Positions 1 through 6,412 of a stretch of DNA of 6,794 bases are shown piece by piece. A program made the position numbers and the translations under genes. Within the stretch, counting starts at the first letter, position 1; the number at the start of each line of letters is the position of its first letter. The notes beneath the pieces are model-generated. The model did not search any database. It was given only the letters and a program-made list of their open reading frames with translations, and was not told the DNA's origin. Origin of the DNA: Clostridia bacterium (GTDB taxonomy: Bacteria; Bacillota; Clostridia; Christensenellales; Aristaeellaceae); assembly GCA_017458865.1 (NCBI GenBank), contig JAFSZW010000271.1, forward strand, positions 1 to 6,794, read 5' to 3'.

Positions 1-1007
1 ATGAGCGATGCAAGCCCCGTGCCAATGATTCTGCCCTGCAGGCCGCACAGTGCGGATTCCAGCAGCACCATATGTGAGAGCATCTGCCGGGATGCGCCAA
101 CCAGGCGCAGCACGGCGAATTCGCGGACCCGTTCCCGGATGATCAGGACAAAGGCCAGCAGCAGGATGAGGAAAGACAGCACCCATATGGCAACGATCAG
201 AATGGTCACCGTGCGGCTGATCCCCGACAGGCTGTCGGAGACGCCGGTGATCATGCTGCGCGTTCTTACTGCGGTTGCCTTGCGCACATGGCCGTTCAGA
301 CGGCTGTTCACCGTATCAATGTCATACCCGTCCCTGACCTTGATGTATATGGCCGAGATGACGTCATCACCGCTTTCGATTTTGTGGCTTACGCCCTTTT
401 GCTCCGCTGCACGGAGAAGGGCATCCATGGTATCCATGTTGCAGTACACAGCGGTATCCAGACCGGTGCCTGTGGGCTCAAGACGCGCAACGACCTTGCA
501 GCGTTCATCATAGATCCGGATGATCTCCCCCACGCCTGCCTCAACCTTGCAGCCTACTGCAACGTCCATATCGGAAAGGCTGCGGGTGAGGCTGCGCTCA
601 ATCCAGGGCTGCACCGTAAAGTCCGCATCCGGATCAATGCCTATGACCTGGATCTTTATTGAACAGCAGTCTGCCTTGAGAGAGGCGAGGAATGTCTGCG
701 GTGCAGCCTTTTCGACGCCTTCTACCTCCATCACCTTTGTAAGCGCATCTGCGTTCATATAGAATGCACCGGTTGTCCCCTGCAGAAACATGTTCTGGAA
801 GCTCACCTTGCTCTGTGCCTCGGATGGAACCAGGATGATGTCCGCGCCAAGACGCGCCTCGAGGCTGTTAAGACCGCTTCTGAGGGAGAGCACAATGATT
901 GAACCGCCGAATACGGCCAGTGCCAGGCAGGCGGTAAGAATCACCAGCACGGACATTCTGCCGGGTTTTCTGAGAAGGTTTTTGATCGAAAGCGAACCAA
1001 ACTTCAT
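1..1007 (-). CDS. FtsX-like ABC transporter permease (third), truncated at the window edge
   Basis: From ATG 1007 the frame is open for 335 codons to the left edge, so the last helices and the stop are missing. AAAGG lies about 9 nt upstream, within the end of the DUF4418 gene. Helix 1 is at about 19-40. The extracytoplasmic domain (about 41-262) begins with LGADIILVPSEAQ (53-65), as in MacB-type cores. A helix at about 265-290 is followed by the coupling motif RERVREFAVLRLVGAS (291-306). The outer domain holds a vicinal pair C114-C115 and C153, C170 and C189, unlike the two permeases of the first module. There is no FMN_bind insert here. With DUF4418 it forms a second ABC module, and an ATPase gene is expected just left of the window. 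Substrate is unknown. Confidence 0.88.
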   Translation of the reverse strand, partial: MKFGSLSIKNLLRKPGRMSVLVILTACLALAVFGGSIIVLSLRSGLNSLEARLGADIILVPSEAQSKVSFQNMFLQGTTGAFYMNADALTKVMEVEGVEKAAPQTFLASLKADCCSIKIQVIGIDPDADFTVQPWIERSLTRSLSDMDVAVGCKVEAGVGEIIRIYDERCKVVARLEPTGTGLDTAVYCNMDTMDALLRAAEQKGVSHKIESGDDVISAIYIKVRDGYDIDTVNSRLNGHVRKATAVRTRSMITGVSDSLSGISRTVTILIVAIWVLSFLILLLAFVLIIRERVREFAVLRLVGASRQMLSHMVLLESALCGLQGRIIGTGLASL

Positions 1008-1013
1008 TGCAGA

Positions 1014-1400
1014 TTACCTTTCCCTACTCAAAGCGACCCCGATCAGGCTGCTGAGCAGAACGGCTGCATAGAGGATCATCATTGCAGGCCGCATAATTGC
1101 CTGGCAACGCATGGTCGCCATATGGCACAGATCAATGAGCGTGCCCGGCGTCAGAATGCCCAGCAATGCGCATGGCATCAGGCTCAGATAGATGCCGGGA
1201 CGGGCACGCTCAACAAGCAGTGCAAGCACGGCCAGGATGCCCGTTACGCATCCCAGTCCAAGCAATGCGCGCTGCGCCCAGTGACAGGCGCCAAACGTAC
1301 CGTCCTCATGCACGCAGGCAGAGAGGAATGTCTGGCTTCCCACAATAACGACAAGGGAAAAAGCCAGAACAAGGATCGCAGGAATGGTGTTCTTCTTCAT
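1014..1400 (-). CDS. DUF4418 family small membrane protein
   Basis: This 128-residue protein has four predicted membrane helices (about 7-27, 45-64, 68-88 and 103-123). It carries spaced cysteines and histidines near the membrane faces: C29 and C39-H40 between helices 1 and 2, and the LCHMATMRC motif (91-99, C92/H93/C99) before helix 4. This length, topology and the LC..MxC-type motif fit DUF4418, a family of unknown function that I recall beside FtsX-type permeases and ABC ATPases. ATG 1400 has AAGAGGA 11 nt upstream. The stop is 6 nt before the following permease, so the two are surely cotranscribed. The Cys/His arrangement could serve metal binding or disulfide chemistry; that is a guess. 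Family assignment is by pattern memory. Confidence 0.78.
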   Translation of the reverse strand: MKKNTIPAILVLAFSLVVIVGSQTFLSACVHEDGTFGACHWAQRALLGLGCVTGILAVLALLVERARPGIYLSLMPCALLGILTPGTLIDLCHMATMRCQAIMRPAMMILYAAVLLSSLIGVALSRER

Positions 1401-1540
1401 ACGTCAATCAGTCCTCTTTTGGGGTTTCTTTGGCCGAGCAGTGCCGGTCAATCCTGTGCATCGCTGCACGAAGCCCGGACAAAATGTGCCAACTGGTGCA
1501 GACATGTCACTAAATGGCCGATACCGGGTAATCTTTTGGA
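1401..1540. other. 140-nt intergenic gap separating the two gene modules
   Basis: This is the widest gap in the window; the ftrD-like to ATPase genes are 4-14 nt or less apart. It has no clear terminator T-tract and no convincing -35/-10 pair. A small 5-bp hairpin with a GCGA loop on the minus strand (1456-1469) is present but has no T-run. The gap ends with AAGAGGA (1418-1412), a ribosome site 11 nt before the DUF4418 start. It may contain a promoter for the downstream module, but I cannot point to one. Confidence 0.5.
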
Positions 1541-2215
1541 TTACTTGCCAAAGTTCTCGTTGATGACCTCGCGTGCGACTTTGCCGTGCTCGAGGACGAT
1601 GGTCCGCTGGGCCGCCTCGGCGACCTCGGGGTCGTGGGTAACGACGATGAGCGTCGTGCCCTCGCGGTGGAGCTGGGCGAAGAGGTCGAGGACGATGTTC
1701 TCGTTGGCCTCGTCAAGGTTGCCGGTGGGCTCATCCGCCAGGATGAGTTCAGGATGGTTAATCAGTGCGCGGGCGACGCAGACGCGCTGCTGTTCGCCGC
1801 CGGAGAGCTGGCTGGGCAGGTGGCGGGCGCGCTCGCGCAGGCCGACGCGGCCGAGAGCCTCGAGGGCCTCCTTCTCATCGGGCATGGAGTGATAGTACTG
1901 GGAGACCATGATGTTCTCAACCGCCGTCAGGTAGTTCACCATGTGGAACTGCTGGAAGATAAGGCCTATCTTGTCCCGGCGGATGTCGGTCAGGCGGCTG
2001 CTGCTCTCTTTTGAGATGTCAACGCCGTCGAGCAGGACTTCGCCCTTGGAGGGCTTGTCCATGCAGCCGATGATGTTCATCATGGTGCTCTTGCCGCTGC
2101 CGGACGGTCCCATGATGGCGACCCACTCGCCCTGGTCGACATGGAGGCTGACATTGTCAAGGGCTTTGAGGTCCCCGTAGATTTTTGATACGTTTTTGAG
2201 TTCAAGCAGGCTCAT
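1541..2215 (-). CDS. MacB/LolD-type ABC transporter ATP-binding protein
   Basis: This 224-residue cytoplasmic ATPase is complete, with Walker A GPSGSGKST (36-44), Q-loop FQQ (87-89), signature LSGGEQQR (137-144), Walker B LILADE (157-162, catalytic E162), D-loop GNLD (165-168) and H-loop H194. Length and motif spacing match the MacB/LolD/FtsE-like subfamily that partners FtsX-type permeases. It starts 4 nt after the second permease and corresponds to the ATPase of p19-type operons. It presumably powers the two adjacent permeases as a homodimer; whether it also serves the third permease is unknown. The 3' part is much more GC-rich (about 69% in 1561-1680) than the start (about 47% in 2161-2220). 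Confidence 0.95.
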   Translation of the reverse strand: MSLLELKNVSKIYGDLKALDNVSLHVDQGEWVAIMGPSGSGKSTMMNIIGCMDKPSKGEVLLDGVDISKESSSRLTDIRRDKIGLIFQQFHMVNYLTAVENIMVSQYYHSMPDEKEALEALGRVGLRERARHLPSQLSGGEQQRVCVARALINHPELILADEPTGNLDEANENIVLDLFAQLHREGTTLIVVTHDPEVAEAAQRTIVLEHGKVAREVINENFGK

Positions 2216-2219
2216 GGCA

Positions 2220-3677
2220 TTATTCTCCTTTCAGCACGATCGCCGGGTCAATCGCAACCGCACGCCGGATGGGCATGAGGCAGCTGAGCGCTGCAATCGT
2301 CATGGATACGAGGATGGCTGCAGGCAGCAGCAGCGGCTGGAACGTTATGGACGATCCAAACACGTTAATACTCACCACCTGGGCGAAGACAAAGCCAAGG
2401 ATGCCGCCCATGACGCCGCCGAGCAGGCCGAGGAAGAGACCCTCACCGAGGAATTCGACGCGGATGGAGCCATCCGAGGCGCCGAGGGCCTTGCGCAGAC
2501 CTATCTCCCGCCTGCGCTCAGAGACGACAGCCATCATGGTGGTAGAGACGCAGATCATGGTCAGCAGCAGGACGACCAGGGTAACAAGGAATACAAGGGC
2601 CGTCAGCTTTTCAAGGACGGATGCCTCGGACTTGGCCACTCGCTTGACCAGGCGGGCCGTTATGCCGGGCGTGCCATCTGAAATGGCATTTGCATAGGCC
2701 TCAAGCTGCTCAACTGAGGCTGAGACGCTGAGCTCGGCTACATCGAGGCGGTCTGAACCGGTCATGTTCTCCATGTCACTGAGCGACATGAAGACATATC
2801 CCTCCTCCTCGCCACCGGTGGTCAGGATGCCGGTTACCGTGAAATGCACCGTTTTCGGCTGCGCCTGACCCACTGTCTCGGTCGCGGTGTTGAGGGCCTC
2901 CATGACCGCCTGAGAGGTGACGGTGGCGCCGGTGACGGCATCCACATCGCCTTTGGCAATGGGCAGGGACAGACCGATAAACTGCCCGAGGAATGCATCA
3001 TCCTCGGGGACGAGGCCGCCGTACTCGGGCGTCTGGGTGGAGGCGTCCACGGTGATTGAGGCAAGTTTTGCATCATCATCAAGTGTGGCTGTGACGTATA
3101 CGACACCGCCGCCAAAGCCCTCCGCACTGCCGCTCAGGGATGCACCCGCCGTGCGGCTTGCCTCAGGCGTTTTGCCGCCGGATATGGCACTTGGCTGGTA
3201 GGTCAGCTCCATGGAAGAGCCGACCTTTACGCCTATGGTGTCCGCGATCTCGCGGCCGACCAGGACCTGGCGGGACTCGGTGGGATAGGTACCCTCGACG
3301 CTGAAATAGGGGCTCGTTTTGGTAATCTCATCGAAATCGGTCGCGGCGCTGGTAAAGGACTGCTGCCGGCTCGTCATGTCGAGGCGGACATAGCGGTATG
3401 GCGCCGCGCCGACCAGCTCATCTGCCGGGATCGCGCTGAGGGCGCCGGCGAGGCGCTCCCTGTCAAGAATGGCGTCATCCGCCGGCAGGAGCAGCATGTT
3501 CGCGCCGTAGGAGCGGAACTGTGCGCGCATCTGCCGGGGCACGTCCACGTAGATGGTCACAAGACCGGCCAGGATGGTCGCCCCTATGCCAATGGACAGG
3601 AGGGCGATGAGCATCCGCGAGCGCCGCCTGAGCAGCGACGACGTGATCATGCGAAGGAACATTTTTCTCTTGGTCAT
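2220..3677 (-). CDS. FtsX/MacB-type ABC permease with inserted FMN-binding (flavinylation) domain
   Basis: This 485-residue permease has helix 1 (about 22-44), an extracytoplasmic domain (about 45-355) and three C-terminal helices (about 358-385, 410-436 and 449-470). The ATPase-coupling loop is SERRREIGLRKALGA (386-400). The extracytoplasmic domain is split. A MacB-core strand ends near VGSSMELTYQ (152-161) and the core resumes at VHFTVTGILTTGGEEEGYVF (277-296). Between them lie a Gly/Ser/Ala-rich linker (about 162-186) and an FMN_bind-like domain (about 187-268). Visible domain marks are VVYVTATLDDD, a TQTPEYGG segment, FLGQFIG and DAVTGATVTS (246-255). T252 is the predicted threonine that ApbE links to FMN, by analogy with NqrC and RnfG. 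The reading frame is intact. The stop lies 4 nt before the ATPase gene, whose Shine-Dalgarno site is inside this gene's end. The permease and FMN_bind calls are firm. Actual flavinylation and a redox role in iron uptake are inferred. Confidence 0.9.
   Translation of the reverse strand: MTKRKMFLRMITSSLLRRRSRMLIALLSIGIGATILAGLVTIYVDVPRQMRAQFRSYGANMLLLPADDAILDRERLAGALSAIPADELVGAAPYRYVRLDMTSRQQSFTSAATDFDEITKTSPYFSVEGTYPTESRQVLVGREIADTIGVKVGSSMELTYQPSAISGGKTPEASRTAGASLSGSAEGFGGGVVYVTATLDDDAKLASITVDASTQTPEYGGLVPEDDAFLGQFIGLSLPIAKGDVDAVTGATVTSQAVMEALNTATETVGQAQPKTVHFTVTGILTTGGEEEGYVFMSLSDMENMTGSDRLDVAELSVSASVEQLEAYANAISDGTPGITARLVKRVAKSEASVLEKLTALVFLVTLVVLLLTMICVSTTMMAVVSERRREIGLRKALGASDGSIRVEFLGEGLFLGLLGGVMGGILGFVFAQVVSINVFGSSITFQPLLLPAAILVSMTIAALSCLMPIRRAVAIDPAIVLKGE
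2225..2231 (-). promoter_or_regulatory. Ribosome-binding site of the ATPase gene, inside the permease 3' end
   Basis: AAAGGAG on the minus strand lies 9 nt before ATG 2215, within the last codons of the upstream permease. This supports coupled translation of permease and ATPase. Confidence 0.75.
2874..3119 (-). other. FMN_bind domain with ApbE flavinylation motif inside the permease
   Basis: These are residues about 187-268 of the permease. The motif DAVTGATVTS lies at 2942-2913, and the predicted FMN-acceptor threonine codon (ACC on the minus strand) is 2924-2922. The preceding beta-strand segment, the TPEYGG turn, the FLGQFIG helix and the following helix (QAVMEALNTATE) follow the usual order in NqrC/RnfG-type FMN_bind domains. 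The domain would face outside the cytoplasmic membrane, where ApbE acts. No apbE gene is in this window. Confidence 0.87.
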
Positions 3678-3686
3678 ATCGTGACT

Positions 3687-3694
3687 CTCCCCTC
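3687..3694 (-). promoter_or_regulatory. Ribosome-binding site deciding the start of the second permease
   Basis: GAGGGGAG on the minus strand lies 9 nt before the ATG at 3677 and directly follows the TGA (3697-3695) of the first permease. An upstream in-frame TTG at 3698 would put this site inside the coding sequence. The spacing equals that of the neighbouring genes, so ATG 3677 is preferred. Confidence 0.8.
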
Positions 3695-4990
3695 TCAATG
3701 TCCGCCGTGCAATACCTCGGCCGGTCGCAGCCGCAGGACCATCCGGATGGCGGGCAGGCTGCCCGCGATGGTCACAAGGGCGATCAGGCCGGCCACAATG
3801 GGTACCACTCTGGGGTTCATGTCAATGCCTGAGGAGAAGACGCTGTGCCCGATCAGCTGCGCAAAGCCAAAGCCCATCAGGTAACCGGCTGCAAAGCCGA
3901 CGAGCGCGGTGATCAGAATCTCCGTCATGACCACGCCAGTGATGGACCGGTCCCTCGCCCCTATCGCTTTCAGCAGCCCGATCTCCTGGCTGCGCTCCAT
4001 GACGGAGGCGGTGACCAGGTTCGAAATGCCGAGCGCGGACCCAATCAGGCTCAGGGCAGTAATCAGGATCATCAGGAGCTTGGTCTTATCAAGGATGGTG
4101 CCCTCGCTCTCGGCCACTTTGCGCACGGCGCTGGCGACCGAGCCGGTAATGACCTCCTGTATCTGGTAGCAGATCGCGCTGACATAGGCAGTGCAGTACC
4201 AGGTCTCATAGTCGCGTGAGGATAGCGCCGCAGGATTGCGCGCAGCGCGACGGGCAAGCTCGTTGTCCGGCGTCGTCAGCGCAGATACCTCAATGGAGGC
4301 GACCTTGTTTTCCCGGTCAGTCAGCAGCTGGACCATGTCAAGGGTCGCAAAGATCTGCTCATCCTCATCGCCGCCTGCATCATAGATGCCGGCGATGGTT
4401 ACCGCCTGTTCGCCCTGCGCAGTGGCCAATTGCACGCGGTCGCCCGCATGCCAGCCCATCCGCACGGCCAGCAGTGTGCCGGCCATGATCTCGGTATTGG
4501 CATCCCCGTCTTTTTCATCAAGCCAGCGTCCCTCGGTGATGTCCCACCAGGAACGCATGCCCACCACGCCCGCATCAAGGCTCTCGCCGGTCGGCAGATC
4601 CAGGTGGTGGTTGAACCAGGTGCCGGTCATCCGGGCCGTGCTGCCGTCTGAAAGCTCAACCTTTGTATCAAGAAAGGGGGTGAAATCTACAATATTGAAG
4701 GCCCAGAAGATGGTCTTGAGCCTGCCGAGCTCATCCTCGCGGAGGTAGGCAGCACTCAGCTCGGCGCCCTCGCCCACATCGTAAATATCGCTGAGCAGAG
4801 AGCTGTCCTTGGGCTTTACCGTGATATTCGCACCATAGTTTTTGAGTTCCTTGTTGACCTTTTCCTCGACGCCCAGCACCACATTCAGCATACCTGTTGC
4901 CAGTGATGCGCCAAGCGCTATGGTCAGCGCAATCAGGAACATTTTGCCCTTCTGGTGAAAGAGCACGCCGCGGATCATCCGAAACAGCAT
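3695..4990 (-). CDS. FtsX/MacB-type ABC transporter permease (first of the pair)
   Basis: This 431-residue protein has the FtsX/MacB layout: a first membrane helix (about 17-40), a large extracytoplasmic domain (about 41-300), then three helices (about 303-327, 352-380 and 396-415). The cytoplasmic motif ERSQEIGLLKAIGA (332-345) between helices 2 and 3 is the usual ATPase-coupling region. The core domain contains GGDEDEQIF (206-214), matching GGEEEGYVF in the neighbouring permease, so the two are paralogues. It also carries a His pair (H128-H129) and two cysteines (C266, C274) whose role is unknown. Gene order matches the permease after the DUF2318 protein in the Campylobacter p19 operon. It probably pairs with the next permease and the shared ATPase, either to move a substrate or to drive conformational work across the membrane. 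The exact substrate is unknown; iron or an associated redox partner is inferred from context. Confidence 0.9.
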   Translation of the reverse strand: MLFRMIRGVLFHQKGKMFLIALTIALGASLATGMLNVVLGVEEKVNKELKNYGANITVKPKDSSLLSDIYDVGEGAELSAAYLREDELGRLKTIFWAFNIVDFTPFLDTKVELSDGSTARMTGTWFNHHLDLPTGESLDAGVVGMRSWWDITEGRWLDEKDGDANTEIMAGTLLAVRMGWHAGDRVQLATAQGEQAVTIAGIYDAGGDEDEQIFATLDMVQLLTDRENKVASIEVSALTTPDNELARRAARNPAALSSRDYETWYCTAYVSAICYQIQEVITGSVASAVRKVAESEGTILDKTKLLMILITALSLIGSALGISNLVTASVMERSQEIGLLKAIGARDRSITGVVMTEILITALVGFAAGYLMGFGFAQLIGHSVFSSGIDMNPRVVPIVAGLIALVTIAGSLPAIRMVLRLRPAEVLHGGH

Positions 4991-4999
4991 TTGGGGCGT

Positions 5000-5006
5000 C
5001 CTCCTT
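5000..5006 (-). promoter_or_regulatory. Ribosome-binding site of the first permease, overlapping the ftrD-like stop
   Basis: AAGGAGG on the minus strand lies 9 nt before the ATG at 4990. It overlaps the TAA of the upstream gene (TAAGGAGG), so ribosomes finishing the FtrD-like gene end exactly on this site. This supports translational coupling and fixes the permease start. Confidence 0.8.
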
Positions 5007-6300
5007 ATCTAAACTCTTTTTCGCCGGCGATGAGGTCGCTCAGCTTAAATGCAAGGTTGCCGTTCATCACCTCATAGGGCAGCGGAATGGGATTGCAGCC
5101 GCCCTTAAACCCTATCGTATTGATATTCATGACAACATCGCAGCGCTTGCAGATAATCTGTCCGTTCCGCTCGTAATAGCCGGCGTTGCCGCAGACCTCG
5201 CAGGCATCAAGGCCCACGCCAAATGACGCGGAGCCCGGTTTTTTGACCACAATCCAGCGGACATTGATATTCTTGTCCGTCCTGTACTCAAAGCGATGCA
5301 GATGCTCATCGCTGACATTTTCCATCGGGACCAGGATAACGCCGGCCGCCTCATCCACCGTGTACGTTTCAGGCGCGGACAGTTCTACCTGTCTGGTATC
5401 GTTTGTCTTGACGACTGTCAGGATGACAGTGCAGATGAGTACCAGGGACAGGATACCGCCCGCCATGCGGCGCCAGTGACGGTTCCGCGCTTTCAGCTTG
5501 CGCAGCTGGGCCGGATTGTCATACGGTTCCCGGATGATCATTCCCTGGCGGAACGTAAGAATGGCCAGCAGAGCAGCCAGCACTGCAACAATCCATAGAT
5601 AGAGCATGGCGTGGTTTGCAGTGAACATCATATAACTGCCAATCCATCCGTATTCGGCATCCGTGTACCGGATGGACCATTTGAGCCACTTTGCCCGGTT
5701 TACCCAGGGAACAAAGTAGCGTCCGAAACAGTAGAAGGCAAAGGAAAGCAGGCCGGCATTAAGCAGCACGGGCACCGTGCCGTACGGCTTAATGGACATG
5801 GCGCATCCATGGAGGAGGCGCGAGTAAACAAGCAGGAGAACCAGCGCGCCCAGCCATCCGGCCATGCGCACCAGGTAATAGGATGACAGGTATCCCTGCC
5901 CCATTGTATTAAAGCTGAACGGATACAGGAGCACGCCCGGCAGCGCATAAAAGATATGAACGCCCGAAAGCAGCGCGCCAACTGTGCAGAGCAGCAGCGC
6001 GCCTGCACCTGTCCCCGCGTTTTCCTTTCTGCCGAACAGAATGGTCAGCAGCAGTGTGCATAGGGTCAGGACCAGAACCACTGCATAGATGTAATGGTTC
6101 CAGTGGCTTGATATGATGAGCTTCGTATTGTATTTGACAGCTGCCAGAATAAAAGAGGCAAGTGTCCCCAGGGCAAGGCCGAGCCGGCTCAGCATCCGAC
6201 CGCGCCTGCCTGAAAGACGATACAGAAAAGCATGCATGAGGGTAGTCAGCGTAACCGTCAGGAACAGGTCCTGCGTAACCATCCACAGATACTTAAACAC
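5005..6300 (-). CDS. FtrD-like polytopic membrane protein with C-terminal DUF2318 Cys-rich domain
   Basis: This 431-residue protein has about eight membrane segments (roughly 9-27, 45-62, 69-89, 98-122, 139-160, 176-195, 228-250 and 278-297) and a C-terminal soluble domain (about 310-431). That domain carries DACEVCG (C367, C370), ICKRC (C384, C387) and GGCNP (C402), the signature of the DUF2318/FtrD-like family described as membrane iron-sulfur proteins. In FtrABCD iron uptake, FtrD is proposed to accept electrons from iron oxidation. The start is GTG at 6300-6298: an in-frame TGA lies seven codons upstream, GGGGG sits about 8 nt before the GTG, and the next in-frame ATG (M7) has no ribosome site. 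The stop TAA (5007-5005) overlaps the next gene's Shine-Dalgarno site. The family call is firm. Cofactor type (Fe-S or structural zinc) and electron-carrying role are inferred from the cysteine pattern and context. Confidence 0.9.
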   Translation of the reverse strand: MFKYLWMVTQDLFLTVTLTTLMHAFLYRLSGRRGRMLSRLGLALGTLASFILAAVKYNTKLIISSHWNHYIYAVVLVLTLCTLLLTILFGRKENAGTGAGALLLCTVGALLSGVHIFYALPGVLLYPFSFNTMGQGYLSSYYLVRMAGWLGALVLLLVYSRLLHGCAMSIKPYGTVPVLLNAGLLSFAFYCFGRYFVPWVNRAKWLKWSIRYTDAEYGWIGSYMMFTANHAMLYLWIVAVLAALLAILTFRQGMIIREPYDNPAQLRKLKARNRHWRRMAGGILSLVLICTVILTVVKTNDTRQVELSAPETYTVDEAAGVILVPMENVSDEHLHRFEYRTDKNINVRWIVVKKPGSASFGVGLDACEVCGNAGYYERNGQIICKRCDVVMNINTIGFKGGCNPIPLPYEVMNGNLAFKLSDLIAGEKEFR

Positions 6301-6339
6301 AATAAAACCCCCAAAAAATCAGACTCCGTAAACGTGCGC

Positions 6340-6378
6340 AAAAGCCGGCACACTCTCCCCCGCGGAGAATGTGCCAGC
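6340..6378 (-). terminator. Rho-independent terminator or attenuator after the P19-like gene
   Basis: On the minus strand, 6378-6364 pairs with 6358-6344 to form a 15-bp stem. It closes a 5-nt loop (GCGGG, 6363-6359) and is followed directly by TTTT (6343-6340). Thirteen pairs are Watson-Crick and two are G-U. Both wobble pairs are U-G only in minus-strand RNA; on the plus strand they would be C-A mismatches, so the structure fits transcription in the gene direction. The T-tract is short, so termination is probably incomplete. It sits 34 nt after the P19-like stop and about 40 nt before the FtrD-like start. It could therefore keep the binding protein more abundant than the downstream membrane and ABC components. 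Confidence 0.72.
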
Positions 6379-6395
6379 ATACGGGATAGTAATGG

Positions 6396-6401
6396 ATTAT
6401 A
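6396..6401 (-). promoter_or_regulatory. Possible -10 element (TATAAT) after the P19-like gene
   Basis: A perfect TATAAT on the minus strand lies 11 nt downstream of the P19-like stop codon. No convincing TTGACA-like -35 box is found 16-18 nt upstream, and there is no TGn extended -10. If active, it would start a transcript at roughly 6390, just ahead of the hairpin at 6344-6378, and give the FtrD-ABC genes their own promoter. It could equally be chance AT-richness in an intergenic gap. Confidence 0.22.
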
Positions 6402-6412
6402 TCCAGATCAGA

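Noticed and set aside
1..513. 170-residue plus-strand open frame at the left edge
   Set aside because: It lies opposite the intact third permease frame, which shows proper membrane helices and the FtsX coupling motif. The plus-strand translation is Arg/Ser/Thr/Met-rich without domain features.
1456..1469. Short hairpin with a GCGA tetraloop in the 140-nt gap, as a possible terminator or RNA element
   Set aside because: Only five base pairs, no T-run, and only a weak 4-bp outer pairing. It is too small to call a terminator or regulatory RNA.
1487..1502. TGGCAC on the minus strand in the gap, as a possible sigma-54 promoter
   Set aside because: The required TTGC-type second half at the right spacing is absent.
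1122..1892. 256-residue plus-strand open frame crossing the intergenic gap
   Set aside because: It runs antisense through DUF4418 and the ATPase, shows no recognisable motif, and its translation looks low-complexity and Arg/Ser-rich, as expected of a shadow frame.
1586..2014. 142-residue plus-strand open frame antisense to the ATPase
   Set aside because: It mirrors the conserved Walker, signature and D-loop codons of the minus-strand ATPase. Such mirror frames are common opposite GC-rich ABC ATPase genes. The real gene has all motifs and a ribosome site.
6301..6412. Search for a Fur- or DtxR-type iron-box palindrome ahead of the FtrD-like gene
   Set aside because: No 19-bp palindrome resembling either consensus is visible. 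The main operator would more likely lie upstream of the P19/FTR1 genes, outside the window.
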